Below are positions 9,170 through 17,124 of a DNA stretch of 34,278 nt, one piece after another. Numbering within the stretch: the first letter of the stretch is position 1; each line of letters begins with the position of its first letter. The notes beneath the pieces are model-generated. The model saw nothing but the letters and a program-made list of their open reading frames with translations. It was not told the DNA's origin and searched no databases. Source of the DNA: Bacteroidota bacterium (lineage in GTDB: Bacteria; Bacteroidota; Ignavibacteria; UBA10030); contig JALONQ010000034.1 of the NCBI GenBank assembly GCA_025454835.1, positions 1 to 34,278 of the forward strand, given 5' to 3'. The position numbers and the translations under genes are program-made.

Positions 9170-9232
9170 AAATGAGAAATGCTAAGGAACAAATGCTAAA
9201 CGAGGATCGAAGATCGAAGCACAAAATATGAA
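9170..9232 (+). repeat. heptamer array after the NUDIX gene (AAATGCT family)
   Basis: Nine adjacent 7-bp units are readable: AAATGAG, AAATGCT, AAGGAAC, AAATGCT, AAACGAG, GATCGAA, GATCGAA, GCACAAA, ATATGAA. The array starts two bases after the NUDIX stop codon and ends close to the stop codon of the opposing four-helix-bundle gene. Two sub-families (AAATGCT and GATCGAA) are joined without loss of the 7-bp phase. Confidence 0.75.
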
Positions 9233-9239
9233 CGAGAGA

Positions 9240-9611
9240 TCAAGGGTCAAGTTTCTTCGGGATACCGCCCTCGAACTTCGAAATGATGGAACCAAGGATC
9301 CTCATGAGTTGGTTGGCTTCGTCGATGAGTCTCGTCCGGGCGTCTTCTTCCTCGGGTCGACATTCGGTGAGTTCGAGCCAGTATTGTGCTTCCTTGGCCT
9401 CTTTTCGGGCGATGCGCAGTCGCATGAGGAAATCCTTCCGACCCAAAGCTTCGTTGGCCTCTCGATAGTTGGCACCAACGGAGGCTGCCGACCTGATCAA
9501 TTGTCGGCCGGATTCAGTGTTCGTGTCTGAAGAAGGTAGTGATCGGAAGAATGTGAAGACGGCCCTTGAGAACCGCAGTGTCCGGTCTTCAAGGTCATAG
9601 ACCTTTGCCAT
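9240..9611 (-). CDS. four-helix-bundle protein (23S rRNA intervening-sequence protein family)
   Basis: The 123-residue product matches the small four-helix-bundle proteins first found in 23S rRNA intervening sequences and common as free-standing genes in Bacteroidota and relatives. Recognisable features are the DLEDRTLRFSRAV start, LIRSAASVGANYREAN, KDFLMRLRIARKEAKEA, and the TECR...EANQLMRILGSII end. These form four amphipathic helices. No ribosomal RNA lies nearby, so this is the stand-alone form, whose function is unknown. GAGGGGG precedes the ATG on the minus strand. It is the only minus-strand gene in the first 11 kb. Confidence 0.88.
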   Translation of the reverse strand: MAKVYDLEDRTLRFSRAVFTFFRSLPSSDTNTESGRQLIRSAASVGANYREANEALGRKDFLMRLRIARKEAKEAQYWLELTECRPEEEDARTRLIDEANQLMRILGSIISKFEGGIPKKLDP

Positions 9612-9744
9612 GTTCCCCCTCGTTGAGATGTGAGACGCACAAACTTCATGCTTTCCTGCAAAAGAAACAATACCGTACGCAACACGATATGGCGAATAGC
9701 GTCACGGCCCTTTTAGGACTCCTACCTCGTCCTTCAGATCCATC

Positions 9745-9843
9745 TAGCATTTGGACGCTACCGTGCGCATCATGATAAAGCGACTCCCAGCATTCAAGTC
9801 TGAGTCCAAAGCTTGGTCATTTGGATTCGTTTAGCATTTGGAC
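9745..9843 (+). repeat. direct repeats TAGCATTTGGAC upstream of the DUF1343 gene
   Basis: An exact 12-bp repeat occurs at 9745-9756 and 9832-9843. Related CATTTGG or CATTTAG copies lie at about 9818, 9835 and 9850, close to the start of the DUF1343 gene. The spacing of the later copies is about 15-17 bases, unlike the 7-bp arrays elsewhere. The rest of the 254-bp spacer shows no gene. Confidence 0.6.
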
Positions 9844-9865
9844 ACTTCGCATTTAGGATTTGACC

Positions 9866-11086
9866 ATGAAGCCCCTCCTTGCTTTCCTTCTCGCCTTCAC
9901 GATACCCATCTCTGCCCAGGTCCTTTCCGGCGCCGACATTCTCTTGAAGGACCGACTGGACCTCATCAAGGGCAAGCGCCTCGGCGTCGTCACCAATCAT
10001 TCGGCGCTGCTGAAGGACGGCCGGCATCTGGTCGATGCCCTCGCCGCCGTTCCCGGCGTGAAGATCGTGGCCCTCTTCGGGCCCGAGCATGGCATTCGGG
10101 GAGATGCGCCCGACGGCCGCAGCGTCCGTGATACCGTCGACGCAAAGACGGGCGTGCCGATGTATTCGCTGTACGGCCGCATCAATAAGCCGACCCCGGA
10201 GATGCTCCGCGGCGTCGATGTGCTGGTCTTCGACATTCAGGACGTTGGCGCGCGGTTCTACACGTTCATCAGCACGATGTCGCATGCGATGGAGGCGGCG
10301 GCCGAGAACGACATTCCCTACGTCGTCCTCGATCGTCCGAACCCGATCCGCGGCACATGGGTCGAGGGGCCCATCCGTGTGGACACGCTCCGGTCGTTCG
10401 TCGGATTGCACCCGATCCCGATCGCGCATGGCATGACGGTGGGCGAGCTGGCCACGATGTTCAATGAAGAAGGGTGGCTGGCGAATGGCGCTAAGGCCAA
10501 GCTGACGGTCGTGACGTGTGTGGGCTGGAGGCGGGACCAGTGGTACGACCAGACGGGCCTGGCGTGGGTGAAGCCGTCGCCCAACATGGCGACGCTTACG
10601 ACGGCGACCGTCTATCCCGGCACATGTTTGTTCGAAGGGACGAACCTGTCGGAAGGGCGGGGCGTCGAGAAGCCGTTCGAGACCATCGGAGCGCCGTACG
10701 TGGACGGCGAAGCATGGGCCAAGGAGTTGAACGCGCGCTCCCTGCCTGGCGTGCGGTTCGAGCCGGTGCGTTTCACGCCGCGCGAGATCCCGAACGTTGC
10801 CAGCCGCCCGAAGCATCAAGGCGCCGAGTGCGGGGGCGTCGCGTTGATCGTGACCGACCGGGAAAAGCTGCAGCCCGTCCGCACGGCCGTTCACATGCTG
10901 TCAACGATCAAACAGCTGGCCGGCGAGAAGTTCCAGTGGCGGAACAGCAGCATCGACCGGCTTTCGGGAACGCCCGCCCTTCGCCTGGCGGTCGACGCCG
11001 GAAAGCCCGCCGACGAGATCGTGAATTCCTGGAAGCCCGAAACCGAGCAATTCGGTACGACGAGGACGAAGTACCTCCTCTATTAA
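9866..11086 (+). CDS. DUF1343 / NamZ-like exo-beta-N-acetylmuramidase (GH171), secreted
   Basis: The 406-residue product belongs to the DUF1343 family, whose Bacillus member NamZ (YbbC) removes terminal N-acetylmuramic acid from peptidoglycan fragments. It has a signal peptide (about 1-18, ending ISAQ). It then shows LLKDRLDLIKGKRLGVVTNHS and the conserved FGPEHGIRGD with Glu74 in the active-site region. DVLVFDIQDVGARFYT, LDRPNPI, HGMTVGELA and the late EGTNLSEGRG motif follow. ATG 9866 was chosen over the in-frame TTG at 9860 because AGGAT lies just upstream and the signal peptide then starts normally. The likely role is cell-wall recycling outside the cytoplasm. It converges on the transsulfuration pair. 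Confidence 0.9.
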   Translation: MKPLLAFLLAFTIPISAQVLSGADILLKDRLDLIKGKRLGVVTNHSALLKDGRHLVDALAAVPGVKIVALFGPEHGIRGDAPDGRSVRDTVDAKTGVPMYSLYGRINKPTPEMLRGVDVLVFDIQDVGARFYTFISTMSHAMEAAAENDIPYVVLDRPNPIRGTWVEGPIRVDTLRSFVGLHPIPIAHGMTVGELATMFNEEGWLANGAKAKLTVVTCVGWRRDQWYDQTGLAWVKPSPNMATLTTATVYPGTCLFEGTNLSEGRGVEKPFETIGAPYVDGEAWAKELNARSLPGVRFEPVRFTPREIPNVASRPKHQGAECGGVALIVTDREKLQPVRTAVHMLSTIKQLAGEKFQWRNSSIDRLSGTPALRLAVDAGKPADEIVNSWKPETEQFGTTRTKYLLY

Positions 11087-11123
11087 GTTCGATCTCCGAA
11101 GACTTACGATGTGAATACGAAGA

Positions 11124-11144
11124 CCCGCCGGGAATTCCGACGGG
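11124..11144. terminator. possible hairpin terminator between convergent genes
   Basis: CCCGCCGG (11124-11131) pairs with CCGACGGG (11137-11144) around a five-base loop, with one mismatch. It lies 38 bases after the DUF1343 stop and before the convergent lyase gene. There is no strong T-run on either side, so a classic intrinsic terminator is uncertain. Confidence 0.4.
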
Positions 11145-11220
11145 CCCTTGATATTCCTCGAAAATTCGAAATCGACAATTTCAGGCCGAGCGAAGTCGAG
11201 GCCTCGCAATCCGCAATTCC

Positions 11221-12375
11221 TCACGTCCTCCCCAGGGCCTGCTTCAGGTCCTCGATGATATCCTCCACATTCTCGATGCCCACCGAGATCCGCACGAGTC
11301 CGTCCGTCACGCCGATGGCTTGACGCTGTTCGGCGGGCACGGAGGCGTGCGTCATCGTGGCCGGATGTGAGATAAGGGTCTCCACCCCCCCGAGACTCTC
11401 CGCCAACGAGCAGAGTCTGACCCGCTTCAAGAACGACTTCGCCGCCGCGAGGCCGCCAAGGTCGAACGAGATCATCCCGCCGAATCCCCGCATCTGCTTC
11501 TTCGCGAGGTGATGCTGCGGATGGGTGAGCAGACCCGGATAGTTCACCTTTTCCACCTTCCGGTGGCGGGCGAGGAATCGGGCCACCTCCATCGCGTTGG
11601 CGCAATGGCGCTCCATGCGGATCGGCAGGGTCTTGATGCCGCGCAGGCACATCCATGCCTCGAACGGGCTCAGGATGCCCCCGATGGATTTCTGCAGGAA
11701 CCGAAGCCGCTCCGCCAGTTTCTTGTCGTTCAGGATCAGCAAGCCTCCCAGCATGTCGCTGTGGCCGTTGAGGTACTTCGTGGCGCTGTGGACGACGATG
11801 TCGATGCCGTACGAGAGGGGATTCTGCAGATACGGACTGGCGAACGTGTTGTCGACGACGGAGATCAGCTTCTTCGCTTTCGCGATCCGCGCCACCGCCT
11901 TCAGGTCGGTCAATTCGATGGTCGGATTCGTGGGCGTTTCCACGAACAGCATCTTCGTCGTGGGCCGGACATGCTTGCTGATGTTGTCCGGATCGGTCGT
12001 GTCGATGAACTCAAAGTCGAGTTGGAATTGATTCAGCACGAGTTTGCCCAGCCGGTACGTGCCGCCGTACACGTTGCTCGACAGCAGAACGTGGTCGCCC
12101 GACTTCAGGAGGTGGAACAAGGTCGTGATGGCGGCCATCCCCGAACCGAAGGCAAGTCCGTGCTTGACGCCTTCGAGCGCGGCCACGTTCCGTTCGAGGA
12201 CGGTGCGCGTCGGGTTCGAAACTCGAGCGTACTCGTAGCCCTTGTTCACCCCCAGTTCCTGCTGGACGTAGGTCGACGTGAGATGGACGGGGGTCATGAT
12301 ACTGCCGGTGAACGGATCGGGTTCGACGGCGGCGTGAATGGCCTTCGTGGCAAAACCGCGAGGACGTGGTGCCAT
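11221..12375 (-). CDS. cystathionine gamma-lyase / gamma-synthase family enzyme
   Basis: This is a Cys/Met-metabolism PLP enzyme of 384 residues. It has the YARVSNPTR motif (about 49-57), FGSGMAAI, and VEAP-type ETPTNPT. VVDNTFASPYLQNPL and the PLP lysine Lys200 in HSATKYLNGH follow. The next gene upstream on the same strand is cystathionine beta-synthase, ending 10 bases before this start. The two steps would then convert homocysteine and serine to cystathionine and on to cysteine (reverse transsulfuration), which favours gamma-lyase; gamma-synthase cannot be excluded by reading. The frame extends 27 residues upstream into the neighbour, but ATG at 12375 has AAGG eight bases before it. Confidence 0.92.
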   Translation of the reverse strand: MAPRPRGFATKAIHAAVEPDPFTGSIMTPVHLTSTYVQQELGVNKGYEYARVSNPTRTVLERNVAALEGVKHGLAFGSGMAAITTLFHLLKSGDHVLLSSNVYGGTYRLGKLVLNQFQLDFEFIDTTDPDNISKHVRPTTKMLFVETPTNPTIELTDLKAVARIAKAKKLISVVDNTFASPYLQNPLSYGIDIVVHSATKYLNGHSDMLGGLLILNDKKLAERLRFLQKSIGGILSPFEAWMCLRGIKTLPIRMERHCANAMEVARFLARHRKVEKVNYPGLLTHPQHHLAKKQMRGFGGMISFDLGGLAAAKSFLKRVRLCSLAESLGGVETLISHPATMTHASVPAEQRQAIGVTDGLVRISVGIENVEDIIEDLKQALGRT

Positions 12376-12385
12376 GGTGCGGACC

Positions 12386-13732
12386 TTAGCGTGACATGTA
12401 TTCAATGACGTCGTACCGCGTGACGATGCCTGAGACGGCTCCGTCATCTTCGACAAGCACGGCGTGGTGATGATGAGAAAGATGGACGACCGCCGCCTGA
12501 ACGAGGTCGTCGGCCGGAAGGACCGGGAACGGCTCGCGGAGATGTTGCTGCACCGTGTGATCGATCGTGGCCGGGTCGCGCAGGACCGTTCCCATCAGGT
12601 CCGCCTCCTGCACATGCCCAACGCATCGGCCGTTCTCCATGACCGGGAGCTGCGAGACATTGGAACCGGTCATGAGGTCGATGGCCCTGCGCAGGTCCGT
12701 GGTCGGGTCGACGGAGATCACCATTCCCTTGGTCTTCTTGCTTTCGAGGACGTAGCGGAGCGTCACGCGTTCGGGGACAAGGAAGCGGTGCTCGCGCATC
12801 CAGTCGTCGTTGTACATTTTGCTGAGGTATCGTTCGCCGCTGTCGGGAAGGAGGACGACCATGACAGACCCTTGGGGCATGTCCTTCGCCACCTTCAGTG
12901 CGCCGGCCATGGCCGTGCCGCAGGAACCTCCCGCGAACAGTCCTTCTTCGCGGGCGAGACGCCGACCCATGATGAACGATTCCTTGTCGTCCGCTTCGAC
13001 GATGTCGTCAATGTAGTCGAAATTCAGGACACCGGGCAGATGGTCCTGCCCGATCCCTTCGACCTTGTACGTCTTGAAGACCGGCGTGATCTTCTTCGTA
13101 TAGAAGTATTCGCGCAGCACCGACCCTTTCGGGTCGACGCCGACGACGCCGGTGCCAATTCCGCAAACGAAACAATCGATCTGGCCGTCCGTCTGCTGCC
13201 AGATCTCCGGACCCGTGGTGCGATAGTGCGCCTCAGGATTGCGGGGGTTGTTGTACTGATTGGCCAGGAAGGCATTGGGAGTCTCACGAACGATGCGCTT
13301 GGCGACCTCGGTGTAGCTTTCGGGTGAGTCGTGATGTACAGCCGTCGGAGTCACGATCACCTCTGCCCCCATAGCCCGGAGCAGAAGGATCTTCTCCTGG
13401 CTCATCTTGTCGGGCATCGTGAAGACGCACCGGTAGCCCTTCACGGCTGCCGCCAGGGCAAGCCCCATTCCGGTGTTGCCGGAGGTTGCCTCCACGATCG
13501 TACCGCCCGGTTTCAGCCGGCCGTCTCGCTCCGCATCTTCGACGATCTCGACGCCGATGCGGTCTTTGACAGAGCCGCCCGGATTGAGGAATTCCGCCTT
13601 GGCGAAAACCGAGGCCTTCACTTCCGAGGTGATCCGATGGAGTCGAATCAGGGGGGTCGCCCCTATTGCGGAGAGTATGGATTCGTGGTATCGTATGCGG
13701 GTGAGGTCTCTGAGCATGTCCTTCTCGATCAT
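12386..13732 (-). CDS. cystathionine beta-synthase with two CBS domains and a gap in the PLP-phosphate loop
   Basis: The 448-residue product has a fold-type II PLP domain (about 10-320) and paired regulatory CBS domains (about 335-448). The PLP lysine is Lys56 in NPGGSVKDRIG, and EATSGNTGMG with Asn86 binds substrate or cofactor. In place of the usual GTGGTxTG loop plus helix before GVDPxGS, the chain reads GIGTG then directly VVGVDPKGS (junction at residues 195/196, near 13147). About 18 residues typical of the family are missing, without a frame change. Everything else looks intact, so the gene is either a real variant, a recently damaged enzyme, or a sequence error. A second ATG five codons downstream (13717) is an equally good start. 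The lyase gene follows. Confidence 0.9.
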   Translation of the reverse strand: MIEKDMLRDLTRIRYHESILSAIGATPLIRLHRITSEVKASVFAKAEFLNPGGSVKDRIGVEIVEDAERDGRLKPGGTIVEATSGNTGMGLALAAAVKGYRCVFTMPDKMSQEKILLLRAMGAEVIVTPTAVHHDSPESYTEVAKRIVRETPNAFLANQYNNPRNPEAHYRTTGPEIWQQTDGQIDCFVCGIGTGVVGVDPKGSVLREYFYTKKITPVFKTYKVEGIGQDHLPGVLNFDYIDDIVEADDKESFIMGRRLAREEGLFAGGSCGTAMAGALKVAKDMPQGSVMVVLLPDSGERYLSKMYNDDWMREHRFLVPERVTLRYVLESKKTKGMVISVDPTTDLRRAIDLMTGSNVSQLPVMENGRCVGHVQEADLMGTVLRDPATIDHTVQQHLREPFPVLPADDLVQAAVVHLSHHHHAVLVEDDGAVSGIVTRYDVIEYMSR

Positions 13733-13975
13733 GGCAATTGGACTTCAATATATCATTTCGAGACATGATTCAGAATGACCAGGTCAATACGACGTTCCAT
13801 CGCAAGGGCTTCTCCGAATATCGCCAGATCCGCAGGATTTTCGTCGGTTTCGAATCATGTCGTCGTTCATGGTCACTGGCAGGAGTCTTGTAACAGTATT
13901 GCGAGGAATGTGATTGCTTGCACAGCGGTTGTGCGCCGCCCGCCCTAGATTGCTGCTGATCGTTCGAGGAAGAAC
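13733..13975. other. 243-bp divergent spacer, likely two promoters
   Basis: The spacer separates the minus-strand transsulfuration pair from the plus-strand pilin-like operon, so promoters for both should lie here. I see no convincing -35/-10 pair. A short inverted repeat GCACA/TGTGC around GCGGT occurs near 13920-13934. Confidence 0.35.
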
Positions 13976-14479
13976 ATGGGAACTGGACAGATGCTTCTTG
14001 CAACCCTTGCGCTGGCGCTCTTGGGGTCAACGGTCTTGACGCTGAATCGCTCCTCCACGCAGCATGGGACGATCCTGCAACAGACCGAGATCGGCGTCTA
14101 CGGCATTTCGATGGCCACGTCCATCGTCGAGGAAGCACAAGGCCTGGCCTTCGACGAGACCACCGTCGACAACGCCGTGGCTGCGGTCAGCTCTTTGACG
14201 AGCACGATGGGCCCGGAATCGGGAGAGACGACGAGCCCGGTCACGACAAACAACTACGACGACTTCGACGATTTCAACAATCTGAACATGTTGGTCAACG
14301 TTTCCGGCGTCTCCCAGTTCCGGATCCAGGCGCGGGTGTACTACGTGACCCCGACAGCCCCGAACACGGTGTCGGCGTCCAGAACATGGCACAAGCGCAT
14401 GGACGTGACCGTTTCAGCCTTCGGAACGACTGATACCGTTCGCACCTCGTTCATTTTCAGCTATTTCAATTTCCGGTAA
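13976..14479 (+). CDS. PilV/GspI-like minor pilin candidate
   Basis: The 167-residue product begins with a short polar stretch and one hydrophobic helix (about 6-22). It then has a segment reading GISMATSIVEEAQGLAFDE. That resembles the region of PilV/GspI-type minor pilins where a helix with LAxxLLEExRxLPFDE follows the membrane anchor. The rest is Thr/Ser/Asn-rich and beta-like. There is no basic leader with a G/F cleavage site and no Glu at position 5, so processing by a prepilin peptidase is not evident. It is the first of three similar genes with small gaps; GAGGAAG precedes the ATG. The assignment rests on pattern and operon order. Confidence 0.6.
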   Translation: MGTGQMLLATLALALLGSTVLTLNRSSTQHGTILQQTEIGVYGISMATSIVEEAQGLAFDETTVDNAVAAVSSLTSTMGPESGETTSPVTTNNYDDFDDFNNLNMLVNVSGVSQFRIQARVYYVTPTAPNTVSASRTWHKRMDVTVSAFGTTDTVRTSFIFSYFNFR

Positions 14480-14485
14480 GCCGCC

Positions 14486-15103
14486 ATGGGTTCGCAAACG
14501 ATGCTTGATATCGTCGGCTCGTTCTTTATCGGCGGGATCCTGCTGATCATGGCCTTGCGCTTGAACGCATCGGGCATGGAAACGAGCCGCGTCTACAACC
14601 AGAACTTGATCCTTCAGCAGAACATCACAACCCTTGTGCAAATGCTGGAGAGTGACTTTCGCAAGATCGGCTACTGTCGCGACTGGCGCAAGATCCCGGA
14701 CCCGTCGAAGGCCATCCGCATCGCGGACTCGTCGCGCTTCCGGTTCTGGACGGACTACGACAACAACGGGACTCTCGACAGCATCACCTATTACATCGGA
14801 CCCACGAGCGAATTGGTGGACACACCGAATCCACGCGACCGGTTCCTGTATCGTCAGCTGAACAACTCCACGGCCTCACGGATGAACCTGGGAGTGTCGC
14901 AGTTCTCATTGAGGTATCGCGACGCTGAGAACGATCCGTTGCCGTTCCCGGTCTCCGATCCGAGGCTCGTCGCTTATATGGAGATCAACGTCGCGGTCGA
15001 GACGCAGGCGCCATACGATCAGGACTTCATGGCCGACACTTCGCAGTACCAAGTTTACTGGCGGCAGCTTCGGCTTCTCACCAAGAATCTTCGTAATCGT
15101 TGA
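14486..15103 (+). CDS. PilW/GspJ-like minor pilin candidate
   Basis: The 205-residue product starts MGSQTMLDIVGSFFIGG with one hydrophobic helix (about 7-24). It then has the segment LVQMLESDFRKIGYC, which resembles the conserved LxxDLRxAGY stretch of PilW/GspJ proteins. A calcium-site-like acidic run (DYDNNGT) follows near residue 92. The remainder is predicted beta-rich and ends in a basic tail. A class III leader peptide is lacking, as in its neighbours. It lies six bases after the first pilin-like gene and 15 bases before the third. Confidence 0.6.
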   Translation: MGSQTMLDIVGSFFIGGILLIMALRLNASGMETSRVYNQNLILQQNITTLVQMLESDFRKIGYCRDWRKIPDPSKAIRIADSSRFRFWTDYDNNGTLDSITYYIGPTSELVDTPNPRDRFLYRQLNNSTASRMNLGVSQFSLRYRDAENDPLPFPVSDPRLVAYMEINVAVETQAPYDQDFMADTSQYQVYWRQLRLLTKNLRNR

Positions 15104-15118
15104 TCAGCAGAGGATCGC

Positions 15119-16318
15119 ATGGGAAAAGCATCGGTGTTGATGGTCATTGGCTTCAACATGATCTTCATGGCCCTCGGGTTCAACATCGCAAGGGTGTCTA
15201 CGACGGCGTACGAGAATTTCATCGAGTACAATGACCGCTCGACAGCCTTGAAGATCGCTCAGAGCGGCGCCAACATGGCCTGTAGCGAGATCTCGTTCAC
15301 GCCGAACTGGCGCACCGGCTATGCATGGACGGACTATCTCGGCGGGCGCTACAAGGTGGCGGTCAGCGACCTTGATTCGGGCCGCATCAAGGTCAAGGCC
15401 GAATCGGAATTCGCGGAAGAGGAGGCGGTCGTCGAATTGGTGCTCGGGATCAGCTCCTTCTCCAAGTTTGCTTACTATTCGGTGGTCGAGGGGTCGATCT
15501 CTTGGATCACCGGCGACACGGTGCGCGGGCCCTTCCATACGCAGGCGAAAATGACCGTTGCAGGCAGTCCGACCTTCTACGGCAAGGTCACCGCCAAGCT
15601 CGGCCTGACCAAGAGCCCATCTTCCTCCAAACCGAATTTCTACGGCGGCTTCCAGAAGGGTGTGACGATCGACCTGCCGTCCAACCTGAACCCTCTCGTG
15701 GCGGCGGCGGGATCGGGCGGCGCCTACTTCGACAACAAAGACGTTTGGCTGGATTTCAAACCCGACGGTAAAGTGGTGTATCGGATCGGCTCCGCCACGG
15801 CGACACCGACGACGACCACGCTTTCTGCTCTTGCCCCGAATGGCGTGATCCTCTCCAACAACGGATCGCTCCACATCAAGGGAGTCGTGAACGGAAAGGT
15901 GACGATCTCTGCCACGGGATCGACGGGGACGGACGGGATGGTATTCGTTGACTCGTCGGTGACGTACAATTCGAACCCGGCTTCGGGGGCCTCGACAGAC
16001 ATGCTGGGGATCGTTGCCGACAGGAACATCCTCATTGAGGACAATGCCAACAACACCAACGTCACCTTGCATGCCTCCGTTTTCTCGAGAACCGGAGGCG
16101 TCACGGCCGAGAACCACAGTTCTCGGCCCAAGGGCCGACTGCAATTGCTCGGGGGGATGCAGCAGTACCAGAGAGGCGCCGTCGGCACCTTCAGCGGATC
16201 GGGCACACTGGCATCAGGATTCCAGAAGGACTACCAATACGACGAGAGGCTGTATGTTGAACGACCCCCATTCTTTCCGACCACAGGCAGCTATGAGGTG
16301 CTGTCGTGGTATGAATAG
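15119..16318 (+). CDS. PilX/DUF4900-like pilus-associated protein candidate
   Basis: The 399-residue product starts MGKASVLMVIGFNMIFMALG (membrane helix about 5-25). It then has NDRSTALKIAQSGANMACSEI, the pattern of PilX/GspK-type proteins in which an Ala-rich helix follows the anchor. The middle (about 130-330) is rich in Gly, Ser, Thr and Asn with beta-helix-like features, including LGIVADRNILIED. The C-terminal YDERLYVERPPFFPTTGSY resembles the end of DUF4900-type proteins. Such proteins are usually low-abundance components capping a pilus or type II secretion pseudopilus. AGAGGATCGC precedes the ATG. A strong terminator follows. Confidence 0.6.
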   Translation: MGKASVLMVIGFNMIFMALGFNIARVSTTAYENFIEYNDRSTALKIAQSGANMACSEISFTPNWRTGYAWTDYLGGRYKVAVSDLDSGRIKVKAESEFAEEEAVVELVLGISSFSKFAYYSVVEGSISWITGDTVRGPFHTQAKMTVAGSPTFYGKVTAKLGLTKSPSSSKPNFYGGFQKGVTIDLPSNLNPLVAAAGSGGAYFDNKDVWLDFKPDGKVVYRIGSATATPTTTTLSALAPNGVILSNNGSLHIKGVVNGKVTISATGSTGTDGMVFVDSSVTYNSNPASGASTDMLGIVADRNILIEDNANNTNVTLHASVFSRTGGVTAENHSSRPKGRLQLLGGMQQYQRGAVGTFSGSGTLASGFQKDYQYDERLYVERPPFFPTTGSYEVLSWYE

Positions 16319-16345
16319 GCGCTCTTGAGGACTCACCGTTGACAG

Positions 16346-16378
16346 GACCCGGGCAACCCGCCCGGGTCTTCTGTTTTC
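16346..16378 (+). terminator. rho-independent terminator after the pilin-like operon
   Basis: GACCCGGGC (16346-16354) pairs perfectly with GCCCGGGTC (16360-16368) around a five-base loop, followed by TTCTGTTTTC. It lies 27 bases after the third pilin-like gene and ends that operon. Confidence 0.88.
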
Positions 16379-16419
16379 AGAAGGATTGTCATGCATGAAG
16401 AGAATTTGATACCCAAAAC

Positions 16420-16448
16420 TTGACAATACTGATGCTTTTGCCTATTTT
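16420..16448 (+). promoter_or_regulatory. sigma70-type promoter candidate for efp-accB-accC
   Basis: TTGACA (16420-16425) is followed after exactly 17 bases by TATTTT (16443-16448), about 70 bases before the efp ATG and downstream of the previous operon's terminator. The surrounding 100 bases are markedly more AT-rich than the genes. The match is by eye; the group's own sigma factor preferences may differ. Confidence 0.6.
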
Positions 16449-16516
16449 TCGAGCCGTTTTATGGCAAATTGGGTCAGTTTTTGAACGGTTTCTGCAATTT
16501 ACGAGAGAGTGTTTCA

Positions 16517-17077
16517 ATGGCGACGACGGGTGATTTCAGGATCGGGATGGTGATCCGCTTCAACGGGGAGCTTCACAAGATCGAAGAGTATATCCACCGG
16601 ACCCCCGGCAACTTGCGAGCCTTTGTCCAGGCCAAACTGCGTAACCTGCGAAATGGCCGTATCACTGAGACGCGTTTCCGGTCGGGCGAGGAGGTGGAGG
16701 AAGTGCGGATGGAGCAACGGGAATTCCAGTTCCTCTACCACGACGGTGCCTCCTATCAGTTCATGGACAAGCAGAACTATGATCAGATCCCCGTGGACGA
16801 GGCCATTCTGGGCACTCCCGCCAAGTTCATGAAGGAAGGTGAGTCGGTGCAGTTGTTCATCGTTGAAGGGGGTGTCATCTCGGCCGAAGTGCCGTTCAAG
16901 GTGACCCTCAAGGTGACCAACACGGAGCCCGGGGTTCGAGGGGATACGGCCACGAAGACCCTCAAACCAGCCGAGGTCGAGACCGGAGCCACCGTGAACG
17001 TGCCGCTCTTCATCAACGAAGGTGACATGATCCGGGTGGATACGCGCACCGGCGACTACTTGGAACGCGTGAACTGA
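16517..17077 (+). CDS. efp: translation elongation factor P
   Basis: EF-P binds between the P and E sites of stalled ribosomes and helps form Pro-Pro bonds. The 186-residue product has the three beta-barrel domains, including [10 protein letters not shown], and the signature [17 protein letters not shown] near the C-terminus. In domain I the loop reads RTPGNLRAF. Aligned with E. coli KPGKGQAF, the normally modified Lys is Asn32, with Arg34 two residues later. ATG 16517 was chosen over an upstream in-frame ATG (16469) because it starts at the family N-terminus (ATTGDFRIG) after GAGAG. accB follows closely. Confidence 0.96.
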   Translation: MATTGDFRIGMVIRFNGELHKIEEYIHRTPGNLRAFVQAKLRNLRNGRITETRFRSGEEVEEVRMEQREFQFLYHDGASYQFMDKQNYDQIPVDEAILGTPAKFMKEGESVQLFIVEGGVISAEVPFKVTLKVTNTEPGVRGDTATKTLKPAEVETGATVNVPLFINEGDMIRVDTRTGDYLERVN

Positions 17078-17124
17078 CCATGGACGACAGCCCCAAAGAA
17101 CGTCCGACCAATCGGGAGCCATCG

